Notes: a model not told the origin generated them from the sequence alone. 61,356 nt of DNA from Chara braunii (GCA_003427395.1 BFEA01000034.1:3415976-3477331); one strand, 5' to 3'; shown: positions 45,459-51,439, numbered from the stretch's first letter. Numbers and translations: made by a program.

Positions 45459-46158
45459 TATGTTCAGTATCTGATAGCTTCTCTCCTAGAGTGTCCTATG
45501 TACTGTCGGAATGCGCATTGGAAAGTGATTCTTTTCATTTCAGAGACCGCTGGGAGTGTCCGGCAGCAAGTCTGTAAGCGATTGTGTAGACTCCAGAGAA
45601 TGACTGTTTCTTGTTGGTCTGAACGATGGAAAAGCGTTGACACAAACTGTGTGTGGTGCTGTTGGGATTTTCTAGTCTGGACAGCGGCCAGGCTTGCCTG
45701 TGTCTCTGCAGGAGTGGCTGCCGGGAGCTGCTGCCGAAGGAGCACCGGATCAGATCACTGCGCTGGTGGATGGGGACGAGGAGAAGCAGGCACTTCGCAC
45801 ACTGATAGAGTTGTGGCATGAATGTACAAGAATGTCGCCTTCGCTTCGACCTACCGCGGACATGATAGTGCGCAGGCTGGATGATCTGGACCTCGTCAAG
45901 AATCAGAGGGCAACAGCCACTCCCACGTGGCAGCAGGAGGAGGAGGTATCGGGAACGGGGTCCATGGATAAGCGCGTGGAGAAGGGGGCAGAGAAGACGG
46001 GAGATGAGGTGGCAATTGTTTCGACTCAAGGCATGCGAGGACGATGTGGGACGACGGACTCGTCAGGTGGTTCTCCACGAAAGAACGAGGCGGCAGTTCC
46101 CGTGAGCGTGTTCATTTCGGACCAAGAGACCGCACAGGCAATCGAATCTGTGGCCTGA
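9631..46158 (+). CDS. LRR - EDR1/CTR1-type regulatory domain - Raf-like protein kinase, 12 exons
   Basis: Predicted join: 9631-10811, 16414-16678, 18381-18549, 21549-22422, 24856-25363, 26352-26521, 31985-32135, 33349-33645, 35985-36116, 40450-40854, 43595-43696, 45676-46158 (4737 nt, about 1578 residues). Every intron is GT-AG and every phase matches. ATG 9631 is the first Met after an in-frame TGA at 9622. Domains: low-complexity N-terminus (1-288), leucine-rich repeats (about 289-490), linker with a conserved DGFHDAGRERPFLSL block (to 829), EDR1/CTR1-type domain with Cys991, His1023 and Asp1038 (about 830-1060), and kinase (about 1080-1450) with IGRGASG 1084-1090, Lys1106, HRD 1245-1247, DFS 1318-1320 and APE 1369-1371. 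I recall the same order in plant proteins such as Arabidopsis At1g04210, a cytosolic Raf-related Ser/Thr kinase by annotation. Substrates are unknown. Odd points: DFS instead of DFG, and a Lys/acidic insert inside the kinase core. Confidence 0.93.
11078..11255. mobile_element. Short inverted-repeat element (possible MITE) in intron 1
   Basis: The segment 11086-11121 and the reverse complement of about 11206-11240 align over some 36 bases at roughly 75 percent identity, sharing GGC, CTCC, CTA and ACAACA words. The ends are not sharply defined and no target-site duplication was recognised. Confidence 0.45.
11435..11474. repeat. Perfect 15-bp inverted repeat in intron 1
   Basis: ATAATCTCAACATGT at 11435-11449 is the exact reverse complement of ACATGTTGAGATTAT at 11460-11474, with a 10-base spacer. 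It would form a stable RNA hairpin in the intron. Confidence 0.85.
11920..11995. repeat. (GA)n-rich tract in intron 1
   Basis: Interrupted GAGAGA purine tract followed by GCTATATAAG at about 12001. Confidence 0.85.
12855..12896. repeat. Poly-T tract in intron 1
   Basis: Forty-two uninterrupted T residues, inside intron 1 of the kinase gene. This could be the reverse-strand A-tail of a retroposon, but no body could be recognised. Confidence 0.95.
14291..14344. repeat. Poly-G tract in intron 1
   Basis: Fifty-four consecutive G residues followed by purine-rich sequence to about 15000. On the sense strand of intron 1 this would be guanine-quadruplex-prone in both DNA and pre-mRNA. Confidence 0.95.
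14459..14546. repeat. CGTACG-type hairpin, first (degraded) copy
   Basis: The plus unit at 14459-14500 (CCGAATAGAACGTACGGTCATTA then TTGCTGT) is followed by a partial opposite unit at 14523-14546 (ATACAGCTATGATGACCG). It belongs to the same family as the nested palindrome at 15739-15959. Confidence 0.75.
15739..15959. repeat. Nested palindrome of four CGTACG-type units in intron 1
   Basis: Two plus units (15739-15782 and 15784-15827) are followed by two reverse-complement units (15847-15891 and 15916-15959). Each unit has the form TACC(G/T)TC, TTC, CCCGAATACAAC, a CGTACGG-like core, TCATTA and a TGTA end. The inner pair is nearly perfect around GTACGGTCATTATA and the outer pair is more diverged. 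The sequence can fold into a double-length hairpin. Confidence 0.85.
16414..16678 (+). CDS. Kinase gene exon 2: LRRs
   Basis: Residues 394-482. It reads SVPADIGTLKQLEELDLSFN, then further 23-residue LRR units (LPPEIGELKSL, LPIQLSDLVSL) with the LxxLxLxxN pattern of plant intracellular Ras-group LRRs. The acceptor is TTTTGTCAG and the donor AAG|GTAAGC. Confidence 0.95.
16894..16975. repeat. Direct repeat of about 30 bp in intron 2
   Basis: TCTTCAGGGCATGCTCACAC followed by TGGCTAC occurs twice in a row here. A related segment in inverse orientation (GTGTGAGCATGCCCTCC) is seen at about 17428. Confidence 0.8.
17717..17790. repeat. Hairpin related to the CGTACG family, intron 2
   Basis: Arms 17717-17744 and 17763-17790 are inverse to each other with about five mismatches in 28. 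The loop-proximal words GATGTATC and GATACAATCATAATG resemble those of the inner pair at 15784-15891. This suggests a diverged member of the same family. Confidence 0.65.
18381..18549 (+). CDS. Kinase gene exon 3: end of LRR block
   Basis: Residues 483-538. It starts CNRLQVAFPVPSWIKCNLEGN, matching the C-terminal cap of the LRR block as I recall it in plant relatives (YNKL...PTWIQCNFEGN). It is followed by an acidic, low-complexity segment. The acceptor TTCTTAGCAG is clear. The donor is the less usual AAAG|GTGCTG, chosen because it gives phase 1, which matches the next acceptor, so the 3' edge is less certain. Confidence 0.82.
18867..18946. repeat. Tandem duplication of about 39 bp, intron 3
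   Basis: The word CCGCGTCTGTAGGTCGG followed by TCCGAGTTTAG occurs twice with one or two differences. Confidence 0.85.
19302..19385. repeat. Tandem duplication of about 41 bp, intron 3
   Basis: GAAGAAGATAGTGTCA followed by AATTTGTC(A/G)AGAA(C/T)GAGCAAGGGG is present twice in a row. Confidence 0.85.
19910..19962. repeat. (GA)n microsatellite, intron 3
   Basis: Pure AG dinucleotide tract of about 50 bases. Confidence 0.95.
21549..22422 (+). CDS. Kinase gene exon 4: linker
   Basis: Residues 539-829. Most of it is Glu/Ser/Gly-rich and poorly conserved. The 3' quarter carries blocks I recall in the plant family: SFCGFDDRLEDGFHDAG, RERPFLSL and LDSREVIVVDR. The acceptor is TTGCTTAG and the donor GACAG|GTAAGC (phase 2). 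Confidence 0.92.
24856..25363 (+). CDS. Kinase gene exon 5: EDR1/CTR1-type regulatory domain, part 1
   Basis: Residues 830-999. GKDEDLDLAL continues the conserved VDR/GKDE junction. ILAQFVSDWFGGSDK, CACVCSE and YGICRHRAIMLK are blocks typical of the EDR1/CTR1 regulatory domain. Cys991 in GICRHRA is the putative triad Cys. The donor AAG|GTGTGT gives phase 0. Confidence 0.95.
26352..26521 (+). CDS. Kinase gene exon 6: EDR1/CTR1-type regulatory domain, part 2
   Basis: Residues 1000-1055 plus two bases. YLCDHLDPAIPCELVRGYMD, then PHAWN (His1023) and VDACRPADIR (Asp1038), with AEYLCR at the end. The acceptor is TTGTGCAG and the donor CAG|GTAATT. Confidence 0.96.
27543..27756. repeat. Degenerate tandem array (AAGATGGCGAGTAGG units), intron 6
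   Basis: The motif AGATGGCGAGTAGGAGGAG followed by AAGTAAA is repeated about six times with decay (27546, 27601, 27652, 27676 and later). It ends shortly before a coding-like frame at 27799. Confidence 0.8.
27980..28014. repeat. (TC)n microsatellite, intron 6
   Basis: Pure TC tract inside intron 6. Confidence 0.95.
29525..29745. repeat. Tandem repeat, about 62-bp unit, intron 6
   Basis: The unit contains TGCGTCAGGGG(G/C)TGTCTTA followed by (T/C)CAGCATTTTGT and AGCTTGTTTT(T)GAAGCCTG. It occurs three times clearly and a fourth time in diverged form, each copy starting about 60 bases after the last. Confidence 0.9.
30407..30452 (+). ncRNA. Hammerhead-ribozyme-like motif, copy H1 (intron 6)
   Basis: CTGATGA at 30412-30418, a stem II candidate GTCAG/TCCGAC enclosing TGAAAC, then GAAAC at 30436-30440 reproduce the conserved hammerhead core. 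ACA (30439-30441) can pair with TGT (30445-30447) as a 3-bp stem III, leaving C30448 at the cleavage position. No convincing stem I is visible, so self-cleavage is unproven. This is the copy nearest to canonical. Confidence 0.5.
30643..31349. other. Assembly gap (707 Ns), intron 6
   Basis: Run of N. TTTGACGATATAT occurs both at about 30508 and immediately after the gap at 31349, so the two flanks may overlap or the gap size may be wrong. Confidence 0.99.
31366..31439. repeat. (GA)n microsatellite after the gap, intron 6
   Basis: Pure GA tract of about 70 bases next to the N run, the likely reason the assembly broke here. Confidence 0.95.
31985..32135 (+). CDS. Kinase gene exon 7: kinase N-lobe, glycine loop and catalytic Lys
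   Basis: Residues 1056-1106. YLPLKR follows the regulatory domain. Then LLLHEEIGRGASGAVVYR (glycine-rich loop 1084-1090) and VTVAAK, whose last residue is Lys1106, the expected ATP-anchoring Lys. The donor is AAA|GTGAGT. Confidence 0.96.
33141..33154. repeat. Target-site duplication, copy distal to U6 3' end
   Basis: CTTTGTGAACATCC on the plus strand, matching CTTTTTGAACATTC at 33273-33286 in 12 of 14 positions. Together they bracket the U6 copy and its nine-base A-tail (minus strand). Confidence 0.65.
33168..33272 (-). ncRNA. U6 spliceosomal snRNA copy, probably a retropseudogene
   Basis: On the minus strand the sequence follows plant U6 nearly throughout: a 5' stem-loop (GTCTTTCGGGAC), the ACAGAGA box, AGATTAGCATGG, CCCCTGCGCA, and the plant-type 3' end CGCATAAATCGAGAAATGG, finishing in a T run. 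Differences from plant U6 as I recall it include GTTAAAATT for GATAAAATT and AAGGATTACACG for AGGATGACACG. No good upstream element or TATA box precedes it at the usual distances. A run of A and a near-perfect 14-base direct repeat flank it, which suggests a retroposed copy. It lies antisense inside intron 7 of the kinase gene. Confidence 0.88.
33273..33286. repeat. Target-site duplication, copy at U6 5' end
   Basis: CTTTTTGAACATTC directly abuts the U6 5' nucleotide; see the partner at 33141-33154. Confidence 0.65.
33349..33645 (+). CDS. Kinase gene exon 8: kinase N-lobe and hinge
   Basis: Residues 1107-1205. VMRSTG continues after Lys1106. The alphaC Glu is probably Glu1141 in LSELRLLASL, followed by HPSIVEFYGH. 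A loop rich in polar residues follows, then the hinge LMLFMEYVAGGSLE. The acceptor is GGCGCAG and the donor GAG|GTATGG. Confidence 0.95.
33986..34060 (+). mobile_element. tRNA-like SINE head, intron 8
   Basis: CCTAGCTCAGTTGGTACACC is an A-box-like word and GAGCTCAAATCC, about 35 bases on, a B-box-like word, at tRNA-like spacing. A run of A follows (34050). The remainder of the element is not recognised. Confidence 0.5.
35478..35735. repeat. Tandem duplication, about 127-bp unit, intron 8
   Basis: Two adjacent copies share CACAGGGTAGGT, GAGCAAA(A)GAGGA, CAGGTGCATCATATATG, GCCCAGTG(G/A)GTTGGGTT and AGAG(A/G)GGTGGCATC. Confidence 0.9.
35985..36116 (+). CDS. Kinase gene exon 9: catalytic loop start
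   Basis: Residues 1206-1249. IAREVAKGIAWLHSQGLIHRDIK includes the HRD motif (1245-1247) and the following catalytic-loop Lys (1249). The donor is AAG|GTAGCC. Confidence 0.96.
36190..36402. mobile_element. Compound fold-back element at the start of intron 9
   Basis: GTTCACCCCAGTCC (36201-36214) is the exact reverse complement of GGACTGGGGTGAAC (36243-36256). It is followed by CACTTAAGTTTAGATGCAGG, then TGCCATTGTCCTGGAGTCTA, which occurs as a direct repeat (36265-36304 and 36347-36385), with an inverted copy (TCTAAACTTAAGTG, AGGACAATGG) between. CCAATGCTCC and GGAGCATTGG (36337-36346, 36391-36400) close a further stem. It starts only about 75 bases after the exon 9 donor. Confidence 0.75.
36489..36690 (+). 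mobile_element. tRNA-derived SINE, family B, copy 1 (intron 9)
   Basis: An A-box-like TATCTCAGTTGG (36495-36507) and a B-box-like GGTTCAATCCC (36540-36550) form a tRNA-like head. The body GCATGCTTGGTGTTCACCACC followed by TGAGATA (about 36566-36593) recurs at 51603-51631 on the other strand. This shows a dispersed SINE family and not a single tRNA gene. Confidence 0.75.
36690..37385. repeat. Two copies of a GATC-rich unit of about 320 bp, intron 9
   Basis: Copies at about 36690-36990 and 37062-37385 share, in order, GTGACAAATCTGGCATCCGG, GCCATCCGC, ACCCGGATCG, a TTTTAAGATCGTGC-like word, CAACGATCTGGGCCGT, CAGTACCGGTTGG and AAAAACTGGTTCCA-like ends. Each copy also repeats an internal AGATTTTxAGATCGTGCxxCGATC motif. 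Both begin after a GGTAGGTA word and directly follow the SINE, so they may be part of its extended body. Confidence 0.85.
37592..37640 (+). ncRNA. Hammerhead-ribozyme-like motif, copy H2 (intron 9)
   Basis: CTGATGA 37597-37603, stem II GTTGG / CCAAT around TGAAAGT, GAAAC 37621-37625, then AGTCTGGCACAG. The five-base stem II is intact with compensatory T/A pairs relative to GTCGG/CCGAC in other copies. Stem I and stem III are not evident. Confidence 0.45.
37693..37788. repeat. (GT)n(GA)n compound microsatellite, intron 9
   Basis: GT tract of about 26 bases followed directly by a GA tract of about 70 bases. Confidence 0.95.
37892..38056. repeat. (GT)n(GA)n(GT)n(GA)n compound microsatellite, intron 9
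   Basis: Alternating GT and GA blocks with one N at 37984, so the exact length is unreliable. Confidence 0.95.
38134..38207 (+). ncRNA. Hammerhead-like motif, decayed copy H3 (intron 9)
   Basis: ACCTCTGATGAGTTGGTG at the 5' side and CAGGACGAAATCAGCTGGCACA at the 3' side match the ends of copy H2, but an additional 30 or so bases are inserted in the stem II region and GAAAC reads GAAAT. Confidence 0.35.
38645..38785. repeat. Direct repeats of GTGAGGAAGCTCATACC, intron 9
   Basis: The word GTGAGGAAGCTCATACC(G/A)TG occurs three times (38646, 38721, 38765). The first two copies continue into CCCATAGTGGTGGTTAGTTTC followed by CAG. Confidence 0.9.
39470..39505. repeat. (GAA)n microsatellite, intron 9
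   Basis: Trinucleotide GAA/AAG tract followed by purine-rich sequence to about 39560. Confidence 0.9.
39700..40030. repeat. GC-rich hairpin cluster, intron 9
   Basis: A series of short inverted repeats follows one another: GATACCGGTACTTATACCGG, GGCCCAAACGA / TCGTTTGGGCC (around 39889), GGCCTTTAGGGCC, GGGCCTTTAGGCCC and GGGTCCGGTAGGACCC. No protein or known RNA family is recognised. Confidence 0.7.
40450..40854 (+). CDS. Kinase gene exon 10: catalytic and activation segments
   Basis: Residues 1250-1384. SSNILVD completes the catalytic loop. An insert of about 50 residues (1259-1308), acidic then Lys-rich, separates it from KICDFSTAV. The metal-binding motif reads DFS, not DFG. VGTPRWMAPEVLRAM is a normal activation-segment end. 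The donor is CCG|GTACGC. Confidence 0.95.
41895..42130. repeat. Tandem duplication, about 130-bp unit, intron 10
   Basis: Two copies share GGGC(A)CGCACC, CATGTAGGCATGCCTTTTGAG, GGGATTGG and CATGTTTCAGCCGCATGCAT. Confidence 0.9.
42593..42630 (+). ncRNA. Very decayed hammerhead-like motif H6 (intron 10)
   Basis: AACCTCTTGACGTGTCGGTG followed by AAATGACACCAAGGA aligns with the 5' half of copy H2 (AACCTCCTGATGAGTTGGTG then AAAG) and still forms GTGTC/GACAC, but the GAAAC box is lost. Confidence 0.25.
43022..43234. repeat. (GT)n(GA)n(TC)n and second (GT)n(GA)n tracts, intron 10
   Basis: GT then GA up to an N at 43100, a (TC)n stretch to about 43120, then GT/GA again at 43149-43234. Lengths are doubtful near the N. 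Confidence 0.95.
43595..43696 (+). CDS. Kinase gene exon 11: kinase C-lobe
   Basis: Residues 1385-1418. VDIWSFGCLLVELLTLAVPY is the conserved F-helix region. Both ends are in phase 0. The acceptor is CTTGCAG and the donor CAG|GTGAGA. Confidence 0.96.
44375..44427. repeat. Tandem duplication of about 27 bp, intron 11
   Basis: TTGTACGGATGAACGACAGG followed by TGTTGAA occurs twice in immediate succession. Confidence 0.9.
44481..44686. mobile_element. MITE with 36-bp terminal inverted repeats and TTAA ends, intron 11
   Basis: The left end 44481-44516 (TTAAACCACTAGTACCTTT, C, CCGCATGGGAAAATAG) matches the reverse complement of 44651-44686 with two or three mismatches. TTAA at both extremities is compatible with a TTAA target-site duplication as in piggyBac-type transposition, or with TIRs that simply include it. 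The 134-base interior has no coding capacity. Confidence 0.85.
45420..45457. repeat. Poly-T tract, intron 11
   Basis: About 38 consecutive T residues some 220 bases before the exon 12 acceptor. It is too far upstream to be the acceptor polypyrimidine tract, and may be the antisense A-tail of an unrecognised retroposon. Confidence 0.95.
45676..46158 (+). CDS. Kinase gene exon 12: end of kinase and C-terminal tail
   Basis: Residues 1419-1578, ending at TGA 46156-46158. SGQRPGLPVSLQ begins right after the TTTCTAG acceptor and matches the (N/S)GxRPxLP block that opens this region in relatives. The last kinase helix is ELWHECTRMSPSLRPTADMI. The final 90 or so residues are polar and low complexity. 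No AATAAA is obvious within 250 bases downstream. Confidence 0.93.
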   Translation, partial: SGQRPGLPVSLQEWLPGAAAEGAPDQITALVDGDEEKQALRTLIELWHECTRMSPSLRPTADMIVRRLDDLDLVKNQRATATPTWQQEEEVSGTGSMDKRVEKGAEKTGDEVAIVSTQGMRGRCGTTDSSGGSPRKNEAAVPVSVFISDQETAQAIESVA

Positions 46159-46842
46159 TTCCATTCCACGAGGCCCCGTCGTTGAAATTTGGGAAGAAGC
46201 CTGATGATGGAACATAAAGAAGGTGAGGGGGTGATAGCACGGGGGCTGCGTGCGCCAAGGGCGTGGAGGGAATGTTTTGTTTTGTTACTTATTTCAAGTT
46301 CATCTGACACACTCCCCCATGGTCCAGGGGGGTGCAAAATTGCAAATTACATTAGAACGGAGAAGAGATTTGTTGCTGTTGTAGGTTGATCTTGCACGAT
46401 TTAAGCTTTTTTTTTTTTTTTTTTTTTTTTTTTGGCGCAGTTTTTTTGTACTTGCTGGAGGTGAAGACAGGCTGGCAGCCTATTGGTTTTGATGTGGGGA
46501 CTGGCATGTCGCTTGTTCTTTTCGTGAGAAGGGGGCTTGGATGTAAAAGGGGGGGGTATGGTGGAAGGGGACAGACATGCCGAGGAAGGAGTCAAAACAG
46601 CCATGCTCCCACCAATATATACGTCATTGAGGAAAAAAATGGAGGGTGAGACGACCTCCGCTCAATGCAGAATCCCTTTTCTGGTTTGGGAACATGCAGA
46701 AGAAGAAAATCGTTTCATTCTTGATGAAGCAATAGTGTGGTGGATTGCTAACCTTAGTGGTAGGCAAGAGTCTGGCTTGCAACGGTTCTGAGCCACTGCC
46801 CTTTTGAGCGCTAGAAGGTTGCACATCTCATGTTTTGCTTAG
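46159..46842. other. 3' flank of the kinase gene
   Basis: Presumed 3' untranslated region followed by intergenic sequence with a poly-T tract at 46408-46433. No canonical AATAAA hexamer is found in the first 250 bases, so the cleavage site cannot be placed. Confidence 0.5.
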
Positions 46843-47306
46843 CGGATGGTGAACCTGAACAGGCGAGGCCTATGACTGGAACGGGGCGCCAGGGAGAATG
46901 TTTTGAGCGCGCAGCAAATCAGGTCAGCGATTTCTCTGTCTCTTTGCATCGTGTGTGTCTGTTGGGGCGATGCGTGCCCTCTCCCATGGTTTACATTCCA
47001 GATACGAGGACTAGGCAAACCCATGTCGAGTGTTCTCCAGCGTTGGGAGCGATATAGTGAGAGGAGATCAAGACAAGGTAAGTTTTTTCTTAGAGGTAGT
47101 TTTGTGTTTGTAAGCTGATCGATCGGCAGTGGACAGAATTTTGCAAGGACAGCTTTCTGTGCACTGTCGAAGATTCCGGGGTCGGCCAACTTCTAGGAAG
47201 TTGGTGTTTGTTTGGTATTCCGATGCATGGGCAATATTGTGTTTCCTGTACAATTGCAGTAGAGGACAGCAACTTCAGAAGCTCGGGTCCCTGCTATAGC
47301 CTATAG
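46843..47306 (+). other. Possible unassigned exon chain downstream of the kinase
   Basis: Three segments have matching splice phases: 46843-46922 (AG|...CAG|GTCAGC, phase 0), 47002-47077 (TTCCAG|...AAG|GTAAGT, phase 1) and 47260-47306 (TTGCAG|..., ending at TAG 47304). The middle one reads GKPMSSVLQRWERYSERRSR, a basic helix-like segment. The family is not recognised. They could be an alternative 3' end of the kinase transcript, a small separate gene, or chance. Confidence 0.25.
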
Positions 47307-47795
47307 GAGCATGCGTCAATGGGCGAAAGGACGAGAAGATCACAAAAAGAGAAGGATTGTATGGCATGGGGACAGGGCTTTGCAACTCTGCAAACTTTAT
47401 GAAAGGCAACAAGGTTTGTGGTCTCGGGCAGTTAGTCGCTCATGTTGTAAATAGGATTTGTGATTCCCAATTCTTACTTAGGGGGTTGTTACAGTTTTTC
47501 CCCTCTTTTTTTTTCTCAGGAACATTTGTCTAAATTAGCAGGTCATCCTTGTTTATTGGGCTTGTTTATCGGGCCTGAAGGAATGTGCCTGAGGGAGTGA
47601 CACCGAGGGGGAGAGGTGGACGGGGGAGGACAACGGGTGCTTCTGTCGTAACCTACAAAGTTTCTCCTCCTTCCCTCCCTCCCTCTTTGTCTCTCTATCG
47701 ACCTGCATTGCCCACCACCAGTGTGCCTGTTAGCCTGCTTGCCTTCCTGTCGTATCTCTCTTGCTCCCTCCCTCCCTTCCTCCCTTTGTCCGTCT

Positions 47796-47799
<4 letters not shown>

Positions 47800-47869
<70 letters not shown>

Positions 47870-47870
47870 N

Positions 47871-47946
<76 letters not shown>
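47800..47946. repeat. (TC)n(TG)n compound microsatellite
   Basis: Long TC tract with one N at 47870, followed by TG repeats. Confidence 0.95.
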
Positions 47947-47949
<3 letters not shown>

Positions 47950-49470
47950 CCATACAGTTGGAAAATGTGCCTATGACAAACTGCATCATGAAATGTTTAC
48001 CTTTGCATGGGTTGGATGCCCCTCAGCCATCCATGGCTAAATCGAGTTGAGAACGACTGGACTCTACCATCTGCCGTGTGTATCATATGTCATCAGGGGT
48101 GCTAGAGATTTCTTTTTCAGTGCCCTGTGGGTGTCGGGGTTTGTGGGTGTTGGGCATTTGCCATAAATTTTAATGGGAACAAACATCTTAAGTCTGTGGG
48201 CTCGTAAGCTATTTGAAAATTCGGAATCCTCTACTCGGATGTTGTAAACCTTTAAAACTGTGCATTTTGCAACAGTTTTTCTTGTTTCTCTGTTTTTTTT
48301 TTTTTTTTTTTTTTTTTTAACCCCAAGGAAGAGCTGCGGACTTGATTGTTTTTGTCTGATTCGATCGGGATTCAACCTCACGCTCTGTTTATTAACAGGT
48401 ACGTGTGTATACCAACTCAGACACGTAGGCGGGGTCTATTAGCTTCTGTTGGCTATGAAGCACTGCACTCCTTTTTTCTTTTTTTTAAGACATTAATAAC
48501 AAAGCTGATAATATGCTACCGCATGAGGCTCTTCATGTTTTTTTTGTTTGGTTAAGCTTGCTTTTCTTTAAGTCTTTTTCTTCTGGGACTGGATGACTCT
48601 ACGGGATCGATCGTAGTCCCTACCTCCCTGCAGCAAGTAAGAGGGAAATTCGCCTCTATGCTTCCGCAAGGTCTGAATAATTATGAAGTGCTGGTGGCAG
48701 AACATGGTAGAAAAAGTCGTCTGAGCTGTGAATAATTATGAAGTGCTGGCGGCAGAACATGGTAGAAAAAGTCGTCCGACAATAGAGCCAGGATCATGAA
48801 GCACCTGGCAAAAGTGTTGCCACTTTGGCTGTTTGTCAATTTTTCTGGGAACTTGGAAAATTTCCAGAATAATAATAGAATATATCTGATTTCTAGGAAG
48901 GGTCGAAAGTGTTTTGGGAGTGCGAGTGCTGCCCGTAACTTTATTGTTCGTATGTGCTATAAGACCCTGGCGTCTTCAGAGAGGTGATTCCGTGGCACAT
49001 AGCTTGCTAATGTCGCTTGCTCACAGGAGAGAAGAGTTGTGCAGGATGATGGTCCACCCGTCACAGCTGGTGCGCAATGATGGTGGCAGAACTTTGTGTG
49101 CCTGACGAGCGGAGCTTACGGGTATTCTAATCTTTGTGGTGTTATTTCAGCTATGTATTCTTGTGGGATTTTTATGTCTCATTTGGTTGTGGTGTTTGGA
49201 AGTGTACTTCACGGCAATTCTTGTTGTTGTTGCTTAAGCTTCATCTTTCACAGGAGGTGATCGACAACTTCTGTTTGGTTGACGCCTCGTACTCGACTCG
49301 ACCCCTGGCTGACATCATTTTGCAATCAGACTCGCTTTCTTCGTCACTTCACATACATGCAAACATATGTCAATCCACGCTGGCGCTGTGCGCCCAGTCA
49401 AAGCTCAGAGATGTACAAGTTGAGAACACAGGTTGGATAAAAACTCGCTTCGAACTGGCTATGGCGCCTG
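47947..49470. other. Intergenic, no gene recognised
   Basis: No conserved frame. It contains a poly-T run at 48293-48318 and a 54-base tandem duplication (GAATAATTATGAAGTGCTGG then (T/C)GGCAGAACATGGTAGAAAAAG) at about 48674-48778. Confidence 0.5.
48674..48778. repeat. Tandem duplication, 54-bp period
   Basis: AATAATTATGAAGTGCTGG(T/C)GGCAGAACATGG and GTAGAAAAAGTCGTC(T/C)GA occur twice. Confidence 0.9.
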
Positions 49471-51080
49471 AGCGCTGACACATCCTCTGTCCAACACTGT
49501 ATTCACACAACCGTTTGCACGCACTCGACTCTGGATCTCCCTGGATATCCCACACACACACACTGAACTCCACCTCTAAGCTACAGCGGATATGACTGCT
49601 CTACTACTGCTGGCTATGGACGAACTATATCCCTTCAGCCCACTTCAACCTCGGGGCTTCTGCAGACCACCTCGCACAGGACGCCTGGGCAGCGTTTCCG
49701 CACGGCTCACGCAGGAATGAATGAATGGCTGGGCGCTGCCTCTTGATTTATACTTCTCTAAGTCGCTGGTCTGCCCTTTTCCACCGGGCCCATGGTGCAC
49801 ACAGACCTTAATGGTACTTGCTGACTGTACGAAGTGAGACTGGGACTGGGTACCGCTGACTAAGCGAAGTTGGACTCACCGCGTGCCCACTTGCCTCTGG
49901 TCTGCTGTGAATAACGTGAGAAAAACTTGAAAGGCCACTTCTGGGCCTTCCGGAAGTCTGTGGACTTGGCCTTTCGGGACTGTAGCAGCTACGACCTTGA
50001 CCTTTCGGAATTGCTACAGCTACGGCCTCTACACAACTATGACCCCTAGTCAACAGATCTACAGATCGAACCCCTACAGCTACACAGACCTACGATAAGC
50101 AACAGTCAACTACTAAAACTCGGGTCACGGGCTCAAACACACAGGGGTCGACTCGGTACTGTACACGGGTGTGGTAAGGTCTACCTGGTCTAGGGATCGA
50201 GACCTGGGATCTGCATTGGCTACTGCTAAGGTGAAAACCGTTTCAATTTTGTTGAAGTGAATTTAATTATGGTCATCTTGTTGAGAAGACTCCGGATGTG
50301 CGACCGTGGCTGCGAGCTGGGACGATGTCAATGGTGTTTAGGTGGAATGTGAAGATAGTGCAATAAGTAAACTCCTTTGGTGCAATAAGTGGCAGCAATA
50401 AGTGAATTTAATTATGGTTTTCTTGTTGAGAAGACTCCGGATGTGCAACCGTGGCTGGCAGCTTGTCCCTCTCTTCCCTACCAAGCCCAGACCACTGCTT
50501 TGCAGTCTTGCAAAATCTCTGCACATGTTAGTCCTATTCCTGCGTTGCTGTAAGTTTTTTACCAGCCGCGGGCTCTTTCCTTCCGATCAACTGGCACCTT
50601 CGGCCGTGCGATGTAAAACAGTAAAATTCTATTTACATGGCACGGCCAACGTTGGGCCGCGTCGGTGTTCTCGTGGTCTGAGTCTGCCATGTTAGCAAGT
50701 TCTCGGTTGGGCAATTTTGGAGTGTGCGATGTGAATGTGGTTCTCGTAAAAGACAAATCGTACTGCACCGTCCCGCTATCCGAGGAAATTTTACGTGAGT
50801 GGCAGCTGGATTTGTTGTGCTAGGACAAACCAGGCCCGGCAACGGACCCCCCCCCCCCCCCAAAAGGGAAAAAAAAAGTAATAAAAAATATGCGCCATCT
50901 TTTGGGGAAGAGAGTACGGGCAGAGGTCATTTCGGATTTCGGCCAAAGGAGGGCCCCATCATTTGCTCCGTGGAGGCCACGCCTTGTCGCATTTCCACAT
51001 CCCTCCTTGCTACTGGACCCTCCTTCGGTGTGGAACAAGGCGGGATACACAAATAAGAGTAAATTTGCTAACTGTAAGTA
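49470..51080. other. Intergenic with a 57-bp direct repeat
   Basis: Up to about 50200 the plus strand is A/C-rich, unlike its neighbours, perhaps an inverted insertion; no domains are recognised. GTGAATTTAATTATGGT followed by CTTGTTGAGAAGACTCCGG and ATGTGC(G/A)ACCGTGGCTG occurs at about 50261 and 50401. A C12-A4 junction lies at 50849-50864. Confidence 0.5.
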
Positions 51081-51087
51081 GGGTGGG

Positions 51088-51320
51088 ATGAGGCCCTAAG
51101 TGCGCCGCAGGCGGTGGTCGTGGGGCTCGAACGCAACACTGCGAATGCAATCATGTATCTCCAAGTTGTCACCTTTACGGAAACTTTGGAAGAGTAAGTA
51201 ATCCGAGTACTGTTACAAACATGAAAGGGATCTCTTTTAGGTGGTTGGTGTTAAGTGCACCGCAGGCGGTCATGGGGCTCGAACCCACAACCTCCTGAAT
51301 GGCACCGACGTGCAAAAGAA
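51088..51320 (-). mobile_element. tRNA-derived SINE, family A, truncated copies
   Basis: On the minus strand from about 51318 a B-box-like GGGTTCGAGCCCC heads a body that matches the more complete copy at 51768-52013 (AAGAGATCCCTTTCATG, AACAGTACTCGGATT, ACTTACTCTT, AAGTTTCCGTAAA, ATGATTGC). The A-box side is missing. At 51088-51136 another head fragment with TTCGAGCCCCACGACC and CGCCTGCGGCGCACTTA follows directly. Confidence 0.75.
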
Positions 51321-51439
51321 ATATTTGTTTTTTGGCCATTGCAATCTTTGGTGTTGGAGTGAACGAGAACAACACTACTCCTAATTATAGTCATACGGGG
51401 GACCTCATAGCAGCCAGAACCGTGTTCACGAGAGAACAT

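Noticed and set aside
49470-50200. Solo LTR
   Set aside because: A/C-rich block with different composition, but no TG...CA ends, primer-binding site or target duplication could be found.
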